Positions 37,204 through 46,135 of a DNA stretch of 64,000 nucleotides are shown here, piece by piece. Below the pieces are notes generated by a model. That model searched no databases, had not been told where the DNA came from, and saw only the letters and a program-made list of their open reading frames with translations. How positions within the stretch are numbered: the stretch's first letter is position 1; each line of letters begins with the position of its first letter. The position numbers and the translations under genes were made by a program. Source of the stretch: Nitrosomonas sp. (lineage in GTDB: Bacteria > Pseudomonadota > Gammaproteobacteria > Burkholderiales > Nitrosomonadaceae); the NCBI GenBank assembly GCA_024282035.1, contig JAMWZR010000003.1, forward strand, positions 1 to 64,000, given 5' to 3'.

Positions 37204-39749
37204 CCTCGACGATTCTGTCGCGCTGGTTATTGTGGAGCGAATGGCGTGCGCACTGGATGCAGGTGATCGTGGCATTGATCGCCATTGCCACCGGTGTGGC
37301 AATGGCTTATTCGATTCATCTGATCAACTCTGCAGCATTTAACGAATTTTCCGCAGCGAGTAAAAGTTTGTCTGGGCAATCCGATCTGCAAGTGCGTGGG
37401 CGATCGGCATTTTTTGATGAATCGCTGTATCCCAAACTGGCGCGACATGCAGGCGTAGCTGTGGCCAATCCTGTACTGGAACTCGATGTGGCAGTGCCTG
37501 GAAAACGCCAGAACCGCAATGATCATAAATTGAAAATCATAGGAATCGATACCTTTCGCGCCATGCAGATTGCTCCTGATCTGCTAGGTATGCCAGCAGA
37601 AGGTAAGAACATGGACCGATTTGCGGAGGACGCCCTGTTTTTGTCTCCGGCAGCCATGGAGTGGCTGCAGGTCGAACAGGATGATAGCCTGCAACTGCAC
37701 GTGGGGCTGGAGACGGTTACCTTGCGTGTTGCCGGTGGCGTGGTGCGAGCGCGTGCAGGGCAGCGCATCGGTGTCATGGATATCGGCGCACTGCAATGGC
37801 GTATGCAGCAACTTGGGGTATTGTCCCGTATTGAGTTGAAACTGAAAGAAGGAATCAATCATGCTGCTTTCAAAGCCGATCTGTCACGGGAGCTGGGTGA
37901 AGCCTATGTTGTAGTGGAATCCAGCGATCAGGAGCAACGCGTGGCTAATATGTCCCGAGCCTATCGCATCAATTTGAACATGCTGGCACTGGTTGCGCTA
38001 TTTACCGGTGTTTTTCTGGTGTTCTCCACGCAGGCGTTGTCTGTTATCCGGCGTCGACAACATTTTGCACTGTTGCGTGCGCTGGGATGGACGAGAAGGC
38101 AGTTGTTGCGGCAGATGATTTGGGAAGGCGCAGCATTTGGTATGGTCGGTTCCTTATTGGGTCTGGTATTGGGCTATGCCATTGCGGCACTGGCCATTCA
38201 GTTTCTGGGGGGTGATCTGGGTACCAATTTCTTCCCTGGTATCAAGCCAAGCATTCATTTTGACGAGGTATCCGCGTTATTGTTTTTTGTGATCGGATTG
38301 TTCGTCACAGTACTGGGTAGTATCGTTCCTGCGCTGGAAGCAGCGCGGACCAAACCGGCGCAAGCCTTGCGTTCGGGTAGCGAAGTCATGGCGCTGGTCA
38401 AGTTGTCCAAGCCGTGGTTTGCACTTGTCTGTCTACTGGCGGCGCTGCTGTTGACGCAATTGCCGCCATTGTTTGAATTGCCGATAGGGGGGTATCTGGC
38501 CATTGTCTTGCTGTTGGTGGGGGGTATTGCATTGATGCCATATTGTGTCGGGTGGTTGTTCAACACCCTGATGATGCGCTGCCAGCGATATTCTACTCCT
38601 GCGATATTTACGTTGGTGCTGGCGCGTCTGGCAAATGCACCCAATCAGGCAGCGATTGCACTGGGTGGAATTCTGGCCAGTTTTAGTCTGATGGTTGCGA
38701 TGGCGATTATGGTGTCGAGTTTTCGTATATCCATCGATGACTGGCTGGTACGTGTGCTACCCGCTGATTTGTATGTTCGCACCATTGCCAGTGGTGATCA
38801 CGGCGGTTTTCCTCCAGGAGCACAGCAAGACATAGCCGGGTTGCCTGGTTTTGACCGGGTCGATTTTTTTCGCTCGCAGACTCTGACGCTGGACCAGCGT
38901 CGTCCTGACATTATGTTGTTTGCTCGACCCATCGATCCGGTGGATGCACGAAATACTCTTCCTATGACAGATGCGTGGATCGCAGCGGAATTGTGGCCGC
39001 AGCAGGCCATGCCCATCTGGGTGTCGGAAGCGATGGTGGATTTGTACGGTTACCATGTTGGTGATACTGTCGAATTACCAGTGGGTGCAGCGTCGGGGCA
39101 GTTTTTTGTGGCGGGTGTCTGGCGCGATTACGGACGCCAATTTGGTGCCGTACAGATGCGATTGTCTGATTATCAGGAATTGACGGGGGATTTGAGTGTC
39201 AATACCATTGCCATAGGATTGCAGGCGAACACGACAGTGGATACGGCAATCGAGCGACTCAGGCAACTGGCGTTCGGTTCCAGACTTGAAATCTCCCGAT
39301 CGGGAGACATGCGAGCCCTCAGTCTGGAGATATTTGATCGCAGTTTCGCCGTAACGTATTTGCTGGAGATCGTGGCGGTTTTCATTGGGTTGTTGGGTGT
39401 GGCGGCCAGTTTTTCTGCGCAAACGCTAGCGCGTGTCAGGGAATTTGGCATGTTGCGGCATATTGGTGTGCTGCGTAGGCAGATTTTATGGTTGCTCGCC
39501 GCAGAAGGCGGCATGCTGACTGCGGTTGGTATCCTGCTGGGATTCGTATTGGGTTGGAGTATCAGCCTGATCCTGGTATTCATTGTCAATCCGCAGTCAT
39601 TTCATTGGACTATGCCGTTGCATGTGCCGTGGATTTGGTTGCTCTTGATTGCCATTGTGCTGCTGATTTCTGCATCGATCACTGCAGTATGGGCTGGACA
39701 ACGTGCTGTGTCCGGTCACGTCATTCGCGCCGTGCGGGAGGATTGGTGA
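37200..39749 (+). CDS. Large FtsX-family ABC permease, AttFG-like
   Basis: The 849 residues form one permease with two FtsX-type units. A first span lies near residues 15-40, followed by a periplasmic domain. The first FtsX unit is at about 255-380 ([18 protein letters not shown] coupling helix). More spans lie near 400-500, then a second periplasmic domain. The second FtsX unit is at about 720-840 ([20 protein letters not shown]). This architecture fits a permease that combines both halves. Such permeases change shape across the periplasm to act on a lipoprotein or secreted substrate. Confidence 0.85.
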   Translation: MTSTILSRWLLWSEWRAHWMQVIVALIAIATGVAMAYSIHLINSAAFNEFSAASKSLSGQSDLQVRGRSAFFDESLYPKLARHAGVAVANPVLELDVAVPGKRQNRNDHKLKIIGIDTFRAMQIAPDLLGMPAEGKNMDRFAEDALFLSPAAMEWLQVEQDDSLQLHVGLETVTLRVAGGVVRARAGQRIGVMDIGALQWRMQQLGVLSRIELKLKEGINHAAFKADLSRELGEAYVVVESSDQEQRVANMSRAYRINLNMLALVALFTGVFLVFSTQALSVIRRRQHFALLRALGWTRRQLLRQMIWEGAAFGMVGSLLGLVLGYAIAALAIQFLGGDLGTNFFPGIKPSIHFDEVSALLFFVIGLFVTVLGSIVPALEAARTKPAQALRSGSEVMALVKLSKPWFALVCLLAALLLTQLPPLFELPIGGYLAIVLLLVGGIALMPYCVGWLFNTLMMRCQRYSTPAIFTLVLARLANAPNQAAIALGGILASFSLMVAMAIMVSSFRISIDDWLVRVLPADLYVRTIASGDHGGFPPGAQQDIAGLPGFDRVDFFRSQTLTLDQRRPDIMLFARPIDPVDARNTLPMTDAWIAAELWPQQAMPIWVSEAMVDLYGYHVGDTVELPVGAASGQFFVAGVWRDYGRQFGAVQMRLSDYQELTGDLSVNTIAIGLQANTTVDTAIERLRQLAFGSRLEISRSGDMRALSLEIFDRSFAVTYLLEIVAVFIGLLGVAASFSAQTLARVREFGMLRHIGVLRRQILWLLAAEGGMLTAVGILLGFVLGWSISLILVFIVNPQSFHWTMPLHVPWIWLLLIAIVLLISASITAVWAGQRAVSGHVIRAVREDW

Positions 39750-40858
39750 TGAAGCAGGTAGAAAAAACGCTCCCACGATTTGGCAGGTTTTTTGTTGCCC
39801 TGTTCCTGTTTATGGCTTGCTTACTGACAATGCAGGTTGGCGCCGAACCCTCGCGATTGCAACAGGTGGTGCCAGGTCGACAGCTGGTTTTCCCGCATGA
39901 TTTGGGAGCGCATCAGGATTTCCGTATCGAGTGGTGGTACATCACCGGCTGGCTGGAAACCGGAGATAGCAAGCCACTTGGTTTTCAAGTCACTTTTTTT
40001 CGGTATGCGACAGATCAGCATCGCGAGAATCCGAGCCGCTTCGCTGCAAAGTATCTGATTATCGCGCATTTGGCATTATCGGATCCTGCAACAGGTAAGT
40101 TGCGGCATATGGAAAAGTCGGCGCGAGAAGGGTTTGATCTGGCTTATGCCAGAGAAGGCGATACCGATGTCAGGCTGGACGACTGGTCCTTGGTGCGTGA
40201 AACCGATGGGCGATATCAGGTGGACATGCAGACAAACGATTTTGGTTTGCGCTTATCGTTGACGCCCACACAGAGTGTGATGCTGCAGGATCAGGATGGT
40301 TTTTCCCGTAAGGGGCCCGAGCCGGGACAAGCGAGTTACTACTACAGCGAGCCACATTTGAGTGTTTCCGGAACGGTTTTTCGTAATGCCAAGCCCGTCG
40401 ATGTGCGGGGCCGAGCCTGGCTTGATCATGAGTGGTCGACGACCTATCTTGCTCCAGAAGCCGATGGATGGGACTGGGTAGGAGCGAATCTGGATGACGG
40501 ATCGGCGTTGATGTCCTTTCAAATTCGCCGTAAAGGTGGGGGTAAGGTTTGGGCTTACGCAGCAACGCGCGATCGTTCCGGGAAAATGACTTTTTTTGAT
40601 ACCGATCAGGTTGAGTTCATACCGTTACGAACCTGGAAATCACCGCAGACCCGTGCGGAATACCCAGTGGCAATGCAGATTCGCACCGGAGAGATCAAAT
40701 GGGAATTGACGCCGCTAATGGATGACCAAGAACTGGATGCACGCCAATCCACATCGGCTATCTACTGGGAAGGCGCCGTGACGTTGAAACGAAATGGAGA
40801 GCCGGCAGGAAAGGGCTATCTCGAGCTGACCGGCTATGCCGATCCACTGGCATTATGA
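39749..40858 (+). CDS. AttH/CrtC-like lipocalin-domain protein
   Basis: The 369-residue product starts with a signal peptide (residues about 1-32, ending QVGAEP). It then has the AttH-type double lipocalin domain, marked by IEWWYITGWLE, YYYSEPHLSVSGTV and the strongly conserved GRAWLDHEWST with GWDWVGANLDDGSALM. Related domains are found in carotenoid hydratase CrtC. The start overlaps the permease stop (TGATG), so the three genes form one coupled operon. The substrate is unknown. Confidence 0.87.
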   Translation: MKQVEKTLPRFGRFFVALFLFMACLLTMQVGAEPSRLQQVVPGRQLVFPHDLGAHQDFRIEWWYITGWLETGDSKPLGFQVTFFRYATDQHRENPSRFAAKYLIIAHLALSDPATGKLRHMEKSAREGFDLAYAREGDTDVRLDDWSLVRETDGRYQVDMQTNDFGLRLSLTPTQSVMLQDQDGFSRKGPEPGQASYYYSEPHLSVSGTVFRNAKPVDVRGRAWLDHEWSTTYLAPEADGWDWVGANLDDGSALMSFQIRRKGGGKVWAYAATRDRSGKMTFFDTDQVEFIPLRTWKSPQTRAEYPVAMQIRTGEIKWELTPLMDDQELDARQSTSAIYWEGAVTLKRNGEPAGKGYLELTGYADPLAL

Positions 40859-41199
40859 AAAGGACAGGCAGGATTCTGGTATGTCAATCCAAGGGGGAGC
40901 TGGGTTTAATGGTGGTTTGCCGGATAATTTTTCAATACTGTCAATTACAATACTTTCATTGTTGATAAATGTGGGTTAGAATTCTTGGGCAAATTGATCA
41001 GGGTTGTATTTTATTACTGTAAATTTGGCAGTAAACTCGGTTCCTTAAGCTACTGATCGGCATAATAATAAATCGAAGGAACAGAGAAAATGCATAATCG
41101 CAAAGTTTGCGGTTATGAAAGTAGGGGGGGTCGATTTTATTCGGCTTTATTTAGTTAAGTAAGTAGTAATTACGAAATCCATTAAATAAGGAGATAGTT
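40859..41199 (+). promoter_or_regulatory. Long leader with two dyads before a small membrane-peptide gene
   Basis: The 341 bases after the att-like operon hold no convincing gene. A dyad TTACTG-N9-CAGTAA lies at 41014-41034 and could be an operator. A hairpin CATAATCGC/GCGGTTATG with a seven-base loop lies at 41093-41117, followed by seven G (41124-41130). The AAGGAG ribosome site of the small gene is at 41189-41194. No sigma-70 promoter with good spacing was found. Confidence 0.4.
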
Positions 41200-41307
41200 A
41201 TGAGCGAAATCAACAGAAGAGAAACAGATGCACAAGTACTGAGACTGTTCTTCATTTCAACCGCCGTTTTCATCGCAATCGGCGCAGCAATGTACGGAAT
41301 ATTCTAA
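41200..41307 (+). CDS. 35-residue single-span membrane peptide
   Basis: ATG 41200 to TAA 41305-41307 encodes 35 residues. The first 14 are charged (MSEINRRETDAQVL). The rest is a single membrane span ending AAMYGIF right at the C-terminus. The charge pattern predicts the N-terminus in the cytoplasm. A near-ideal AAGGAG lies six bases before the ATG, and a strong terminator follows at 41418-41463, so it looks like a complete, well-expressed single-gene unit. I do not recognise the family. Its size and shape resemble accessory subunits of membrane enzymes such as terminal oxidases, which is only a guess. Confidence 0.65.
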   Translation: MSEINRRETDAQVLRLFFISTAVFIAIGAAMYGIF

Positions 41308-41417
41308 GCTGGATTATTTCTAACGATTTGATGTGACGGATAAGAATTTTACGGTGTTATCGCTTTTTAGCTATTCACAGTAAAGGTCCCGTAAGAGTTC
41401 AATCGGTGTAGAAGTAT

Positions 41418-41463
41418 AAATGCCCATTTATCGGTGTAACCAATAAGTGGGCATTTATTTTTG
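41418..41463 (+). terminator. Strong intrinsic terminator after the small peptide gene
   Basis: AAATGCCCATTTAT (41418-41431) pairs with ATAAGTGGGCATTT (41443-41456) over 14 base pairs with one G-T pair. The 11-base loop can close a little further (GGT/ACC). ATTTTT follows. The A run on the other side lets it also serve the convergent protoglobin gene. Confidence 0.8.
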
Positions 41464-41521
41464 AGTCGATTGACTACTTCATTCCTTCAAAGCAGTTCAA
41501 ACTCCCTTTCTTCCGATAGGA

Positions 41522-42112
41522 CTAGAATTCACCAGTCTTGATATAAGGCTGTGACCAGAGAATGACCTGCATCAGTACAGATTTGCGCCATGCATCCTGC
41601 ATGCGATCGACATCATCACGTGAGTGACCGCCTTTCTCCAGGAATGGGCGCAGTGTAGTGGTGATCGGGATCAACAAAGCAAAAATATAGTGCAGATGAA
41701 TGATCGGTACCGATTTGACATTGTCGGTCGTATTCTTTTTTGAGGTGTGATGGCGCAAGCCGATTTCATATTGATAATTGAGCCAGTTCTGATCGTACTC
41801 GGCTCTGGCTGTATCCAGGATCCATTGACCAAAACGCTTGCGTACGCCGCCCAGATAATCCATGTTGGGTTGGCCATCGGCTGCATTGGTGAAATAATGC
41901 AACAGGAATGGTGTTGAACCCACGAAGCCATACCAAACATCCAGAATTTGTTCAGTTTGATCCTTAAGAATGTCATGTGACATTTTTAAGTAACGCACAT
42001 CATCATCACCGAATAATGTGGCTTGTTTCAGTTTGGCGAAATCGTCATTAGAAACCGGGGATTGTTGCAGCGAGGCGCTACCATAGGTGTAACCTGGTAT
42101 CGTTGATGTCAT
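41522..42112 (-). CDS. Protoglobin
   Basis: Single-domain heme protein of the protoglobin/globin-sensor family, 196 residues, without a signalling domain. The family pattern is clear: MSHDILKDQTEQILDVWYGFVG near the start of the fold, YDQNWLNYQYEIGLRHH with the likely proximal heme ligand His121 or His122, and VIDPIIHLHYIF-like VPIIHLHYIFALLIP. Such proteins bind O2, CO and NO. In a nitrifier, handling of NO or sensing of oxygen is plausible but unproven. AAGGAAAA precedes the ATG. Confidence 0.85.
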   Translation of the reverse strand: MTSTIPGYTYGSASLQQSPVSNDDFAKLKQATLFGDDDVRYLKMSHDILKDQTEQILDVWYGFVGSTPFLLHYFTNAADGQPNMDYLGGVRKRFGQWILDTARAEYDQNWLNYQYEIGLRHHTSKKNTTDNVKSVPIIHLHYIFALLIPITTTLRPFLEKGGHSRDDVDRMQDAWRKSVLMQVILWSQPYIKTGEF

Positions 42113-42339
42113 AAAAGTTTTCCTTTGAGTTGATGTTAATACATGGTTGGATAAGCGCGTTGCACTTTCCTCACCATGCCTTGGATATCATGCAGTGACT
42201 GCAATGAAAGATTGTCATCAATACTGGAAAAAGCGTTGCTCCAATATTTGAATGGCGGATTTTACAGGATTTGGTCAGGTTAATGAAATCATCATGATAC
42301 TTGTCTCATTCCGGCAGGAAGCGAATTGGATAGATTCCG

Positions 42340-43758
42340 TTATGCGTTGCTGATGTGCTTTGGGGACTGCACGATGGTATGAAGCCAGTTTTTCCAGCGT
42401 AGATATTTACGGTAAAGAGCGGAATCCAGTTGATAGGATTCACCGATTCTCAGGGATGGAGTGAGAGATCCAATTTCTAGACTTCGAGCGAGCAAGGCTG
42501 CACCGAGCAAGCTCGCTTCCTTTTGCTGCAAGTGAAAAACCGGTACGGGGCAGCATCTTGCAATACCCTGTTGCAGGCAAGTTAATTCCGATAACCCTCC
42601 CGATAGATATACGGCAGTTAAGCTGGAGTGTGCTTGAAAATCCTCCAAAATGCGCACGATACGAAAGATGATGGCTTCGATGAGCAATGCGGCGATTTCG
42701 CGGGGATTCAGGTCAGTGAATGCCGGTGGAAAATGTGAAGGATCAGGTTTGCAGAAATAAGGGGCACCCAAGCCACTGGGTTCGGCCAGACAGAAAAATT
42801 CGTTTTCTGCTAAGTCGTCGATGCGGCAGTCTTGCGTTGGATAAGGGGCCAGAGCAGAAGCAATTGAATTGAGCGTACCTTCAATGGCAAATTGTGTGTG
42901 TCGTTGCGCATCCTGATAGAGCAAAGTTTGCAGGTAACCCGTTGAAACCAAGGCACTGGAAGTACAAGGATGAATGACGAAGCCACCCGTGCCGAGATTG
43001 ACCAAAGCAGCCTGGTGATTCTGTTTCAGGCCGGCTACGCAGGCTGCAGACTGATCGCCGATGCTGGCTTGCAGTGTCAAACCCAGTTCTGGCAGGGCGA
43101 GGTCGAGTCCGACGGAAGGTTTGATGGTAGGGAGAATCGGGCGAGGAATCTCGAACCACTGACACAAAGTATCCGACCATGTTTGCTCATGGATGTCCAT
43201 CAGTAGGGTACGCGCTGCCATGGACGCATCGGTCATGAAATGCTTGCCCTGGGTCCAGCGCCAGATCAGAAAACTATCCAGCGTGCCAGTGAGCCATTCT
43301 CCCTGTTCTAGCTTCGTTTGCCAGTCAAGATGTTGACGCAGCAGGACACTCAGTTTCGGAGCAAAATAATAGGCAGTCAGGCGTAGACCGGTAAGTTTCT
43401 GGATAGCTTCGGTATGCATGGCCAAACGATCACAGCAATCCGCGCCGCGATCGTCCTGCCAGGAAATCAGTGGCGTCACGGGTTGTCCGCTGGATCGCTC
43501 CCAAACCAGAAAGGATGAACGTTGACAGCTTAATCCTAGCACCGGTTTGATGTGCATGGTGTGCAGTGAAGCGGTACATTGCCGCAGAACTTCTTCGGCG
43601 AGGATAACGTAATCCAGTACATTGCTCTCATAGCGGCCATGCTGATGATCCATCGGTGGTGCAGGCTGTGTTATCAATTGGCTGAGCTGTCCCTGCGAAT
43701 CGAGCAAAGCAGCCTTGATCGATGTGGTGCCAAGATCGAGCGCGATGGCTTCGATCAT
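42340..43758 (-). CDS. FGGY-family sugar/polyol kinase, probable glycerol kinase
   Basis: The 472-residue kinase has the N-terminal ATPase core ALDLGTTSIKAALLD, a substrate region LSCQRSSFLVWERSSGQPVTPLISWQDDRG and the GTLDSFLIWRWTQGKHF segment seen in glycerol-kinase-like proteins. The second ATPase half has LSGGLSELTCLQQ. It is shorter than classical GlpK (about 500). The four-base overlap with glpD and the ugpQ upstream favour glycerol as substrate. Another polyol cannot be excluded. Confidence 0.8.
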   Translation of the reverse strand: MIEAIALDLGTTSIKAALLDSQGQLSQLITQPAPPMDHQHGRYESNVLDYVILAEEVLRQCTASLHTMHIKPVLGLSCQRSSFLVWERSSGQPVTPLISWQDDRGADCCDRLAMHTEAIQKLTGLRLTAYYFAPKLSVLLRQHLDWQTKLEQGEWLTGTLDSFLIWRWTQGKHFMTDASMAARTLLMDIHEQTWSDTLCQWFEIPRPILPTIKPSVGLDLALPELGLTLQASIGDQSAACVAGLKQNHQAALVNLGTGGFVIHPCTSSALVSTGYLQTLLYQDAQRHTQFAIEGTLNSIASALAPYPTQDCRIDDLAENEFFCLAEPSGLGAPYFCKPDPSHFPPAFTDLNPREIAALLIEAIIFRIVRILEDFQAHSSLTAVYLSGGLSELTCLQQGIARCCPVPVFHLQQKEASLLGAALLARSLEIGSLTPSLRIGESYQLDSALYRKYLRWKNWLHTIVQSPKHISNA

Positions 43759-45344
43759 GATCTATCTTGCAGGGCAGTGCAGCGGTTGACCTCCTGGTGT
43801 TGCCGCGCACTGTCCCATCCTGCGGCAGGGGCCACGCTCACAGCGATCTGGTCAAGCTGATCGCGGCTTAATTTTGCCAGGATCAAAAGCGGCAGGCGGC
43901 GGCGTAGCAGATCGTCGAGATGGACGACCATTTCGGTGGCAGCGCAATGCACGAGTTCAGCACGGATAAAGGGAAGCGACGGAACGATACGCTGTGCCAG
44001 CGATGCATCGGCTGCAACGCGCTGAAGCAGGTCGGGAATCCGGGTGCCGTGACGGCGTAGTAGCCACTTTGTGCATTCTGTATCGATGCCTGATTGCTGC
44101 GCCTGGGCAGACAGAGTCATGGACCAGGTTGCAAAATTGTCCTGAGGCGCCCAGGGAAAGATTCGACCATCCGTGGCGCAGGGAACGGATAACCCCAGTT
44201 GCTGGCATACGGTGTCGACGATATGACTGGCATCCTGGCGTGAGGATGTGATTTTTCCACCGATGGCATAGTGCACACCAGAGCTTACGGAACGTAGTTC
44301 CCAGTCGCGGCTCAATGCCGAAGGCGATAGGGTGGATGGGGTTCCGGAAGGGCGCTTGAATACTCTGACACCTGCAAAACTGCCGATCACATCATCCCGG
44401 GTCCAATTGTGTTTCAGGTAGACATTGGCAGCTTCGAGCAGATAATCGATTTCACGGCTTTCTACTCGCATGGGTTGTGTACCAGCATCAAAACCGGTAT
44501 CGGTTGTCCCCAGTAAAGTCATGCCATACCAGGGAATCATGAAAAATACCCGACCATCGCTGGGAGTGGTCAGCAGCATGGCTTCGTCCTGCATGACTGC
44601 GGACATGACCAGATGCACGCCTTTCGAAAGCTGGCACCACTCGCGACTGGGTTCGTTTTCGGCGAGCCATTGGCCAGTGGTGAAGACGATTTGTCGGGCG
44701 TGTATGGTTTGAGTGGCGAGTGAAATTCGGTCCTGAACTGTAATGTTGTGAAGATCCGGAGAATTGTCTTGAAGCGATAGCAACTGACAGTAATTGACAC
44801 AGCATGCTCCAGCCTGCTGAGCGCCATCGACGAGCTCCAGTACCAGACGTGCATCGTCGGTCTGGGCGTCGGCGTAACTAAACCCACCCTTGAGCTTCGC
44901 GGTAGTGATGCAGGGAAAGTGCCGGGTAAATTGATCTGTGTCGTGATACTGATGATGCATCGCTGGATCAGTATCGCCTGACAGGAAATCATATGCCGTC
45001 AGACCGAGTTTCAGTTGCAGGCGATTGAAGCGATGCGCTGCATATACCGGAATGCCGAATCGCAACGGCCAGACACGATGCGGAGCTGCGTGCAACAGCA
45101 TGGTTCTTTCCTGGAGGGATTTACGCACCAGTTTGAAATCATAGTTTTCCAGGTAGCGCAGTCCACCGTGGATCAGCTTGCTGGACGCGGACGAGGTGGC
45201 ACCGGCCCAGTCTCCCTGGTCTATCAGAGCGACATGGAGACCGCGCAGTGCGGCATCGTAGGCTGTCCAGGCGCCGTAGATTCCACCACCACAAACCAGA
45301 AGATCAAAATGTTGTTGACCGAGTGCTGCGAAATCCCGCTTCAT
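43755..45344 (-). CDS. glpD: Aerobic glycerol-3-phosphate dehydrogenase
   Basis: Membrane-associated flavoenzyme that oxidises glycerol 3-phosphate to dihydroxyacetone phosphate and reduces quinone. The N-terminal FAD site is LLVCGGGIYGAWTAYDAALRG, followed by GATSSASSKLIHGGLRYLE, the GlpD hallmark, and the middle segment GTTDTGFD. The 529 residues are full length with a C-terminal helical cap. It overlaps both neighbours by four bases, so the three genes ugpQ-glpD-kinase are co-translated. Confidence 0.93.
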   Translation of the reverse strand: MKRDFAALGQQHFDLLVCGGGIYGAWTAYDAALRGLHVALIDQGDWAGATSSASSKLIHGGLRYLENYDFKLVRKSLQERTMLLHAAPHRVWPLRFGIPVYAAHRFNRLQLKLGLTAYDFLSGDTDPAMHHQYHDTDQFTRHFPCITTAKLKGGFSYADAQTDDARLVLELVDGAQQAGACCVNYCQLLSLQDNSPDLHNITVQDRISLATQTIHARQIVFTTGQWLAENEPSREWCQLSKGVHLVMSAVMQDEAMLLTTPSDGRVFFMIPWYGMTLLGTTDTGFDAGTQPMRVESREIDYLLEAANVYLKHNWTRDDVIGSFAGVRVFKRPSGTPSTLSPSALSRDWELRSVSSGVHYAIGGKITSSRQDASHIVDTVCQQLGLSVPCATDGRIFPWAPQDNFATWSMTLSAQAQQSGIDTECTKWLLRRHGTRIPDLLQRVAADASLAQRIVPSLPFIRAELVHCAATEMVVHLDDLLRRRLPLLILAKLSRDQLDQIAVSVAPAAGWDSARQHQEVNRCTALQDRS

Positions 45345-46096
45345 TGATCGCGAAGCGCCAATGCTTTTTGTGGAAAATCGCTGATCAGGATGTCGACGCC
45401 CAGACGCAAGGCGGTGTTGATTTCGTCATCGCTATTGCATGTGTAGACCGCGACACATTTGCCATGGGCATGCAGCAGGTCGACGATAGCTTCATCGATA
45501 GTATCGATCGGCAAGCACAGGCCATACAGAAAGGTATGGGTACGTAACAGGTTGCGTGCATCAGCAATGGTTTGGTCGTTTTCGAAGTTATAGACCAATG
45601 GCATGCCTGGCCGGTATTGATGCGCATAAACCAGGCTGTCGAGATTGAAAGATGAAACTAGGATATCGCGATCGGCATTTGAGGCGCCAGCGAGATCGAG
45701 TGTTTGGCGTGTTTTCAGATGATGGCGTTCGACGGCTTCCCAGTCGCGATTCTTGATTTCGAGCAGCAACCGGCAACGCTGCCGGTAGTCTCGCAGAAAC
45801 TCCTCCAAGGTCAGGATATTCTCATTGGCGGATTCATGATCAACGAGTTTACGGAGTTGCGGGTAATCAAAATCATCGATGTGTTTGTCCTGCAAACCGA
45901 TACGATTGAGAAAACGATCATGCCACAGGACGGTAACTTCATCCCGGCTTAGTTGTATATCGGTTTCGATGCCATCAATCGCATAATCCAGTGCCCGGTT
46001 AAAAGCTGCACGGGTATTTTCCATCGCCTCCCGGTTGGCGCCCCGGTGTGCGAAGATCTGGCAATGAGGCAACGGGAGATGATTTTGTTTTGGCAT
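45341..46096 (-). CDS. ugpQ: Glycerophosphodiester phosphodiesterase
   Basis: Hydrolyses glycerophosphodiesters from phospholipid head groups to glycerol 3-phosphate and an alcohol. The GDPD TIM barrel is complete in 251 residues: FAHRGANREAMENTRAAF with the catalytic His, IETDIQLSRDEVTVLWHD with metal-binding acids, and LLLEIKN. There is no signal peptide, so it is cytoplasmic like UgpQ rather than periplasmic GlpQ. First gene of the operon; its product is the substrate of GlpD. Confidence 0.92.
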   Translation of the reverse strand: MPKQNHLPLPHCQIFAHRGANREAMENTRAAFNRALDYAIDGIETDIQLSRDEVTVLWHDRFLNRIGLQDKHIDDFDYPQLRKLVDHESANENILTLEEFLRDYRQRCRLLLEIKNRDWEAVERHHLKTRQTLDLAGASNADRDILVSSFNLDSLVYAHQYRPGMPLVYNFENDQTIADARNLLRTHTFLYGLCLPIDTIDEAIVDLLHAHGKCVAVYTCNSDDEINTALRLGVDILISDFPQKALALRDQ

Positions 46097-46135
46097 CGGC
46101 TTGCAGTTTTATTTGCAGCTAGTCGGTCGTTGCAA

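Noticed and set aside
41014-41034. Sigma-54 promoter near the TTGGCA at 41025-41030
   Set aside because: The GC element at the right distance downstream is missing; only the dyad is retained as a possible operator.
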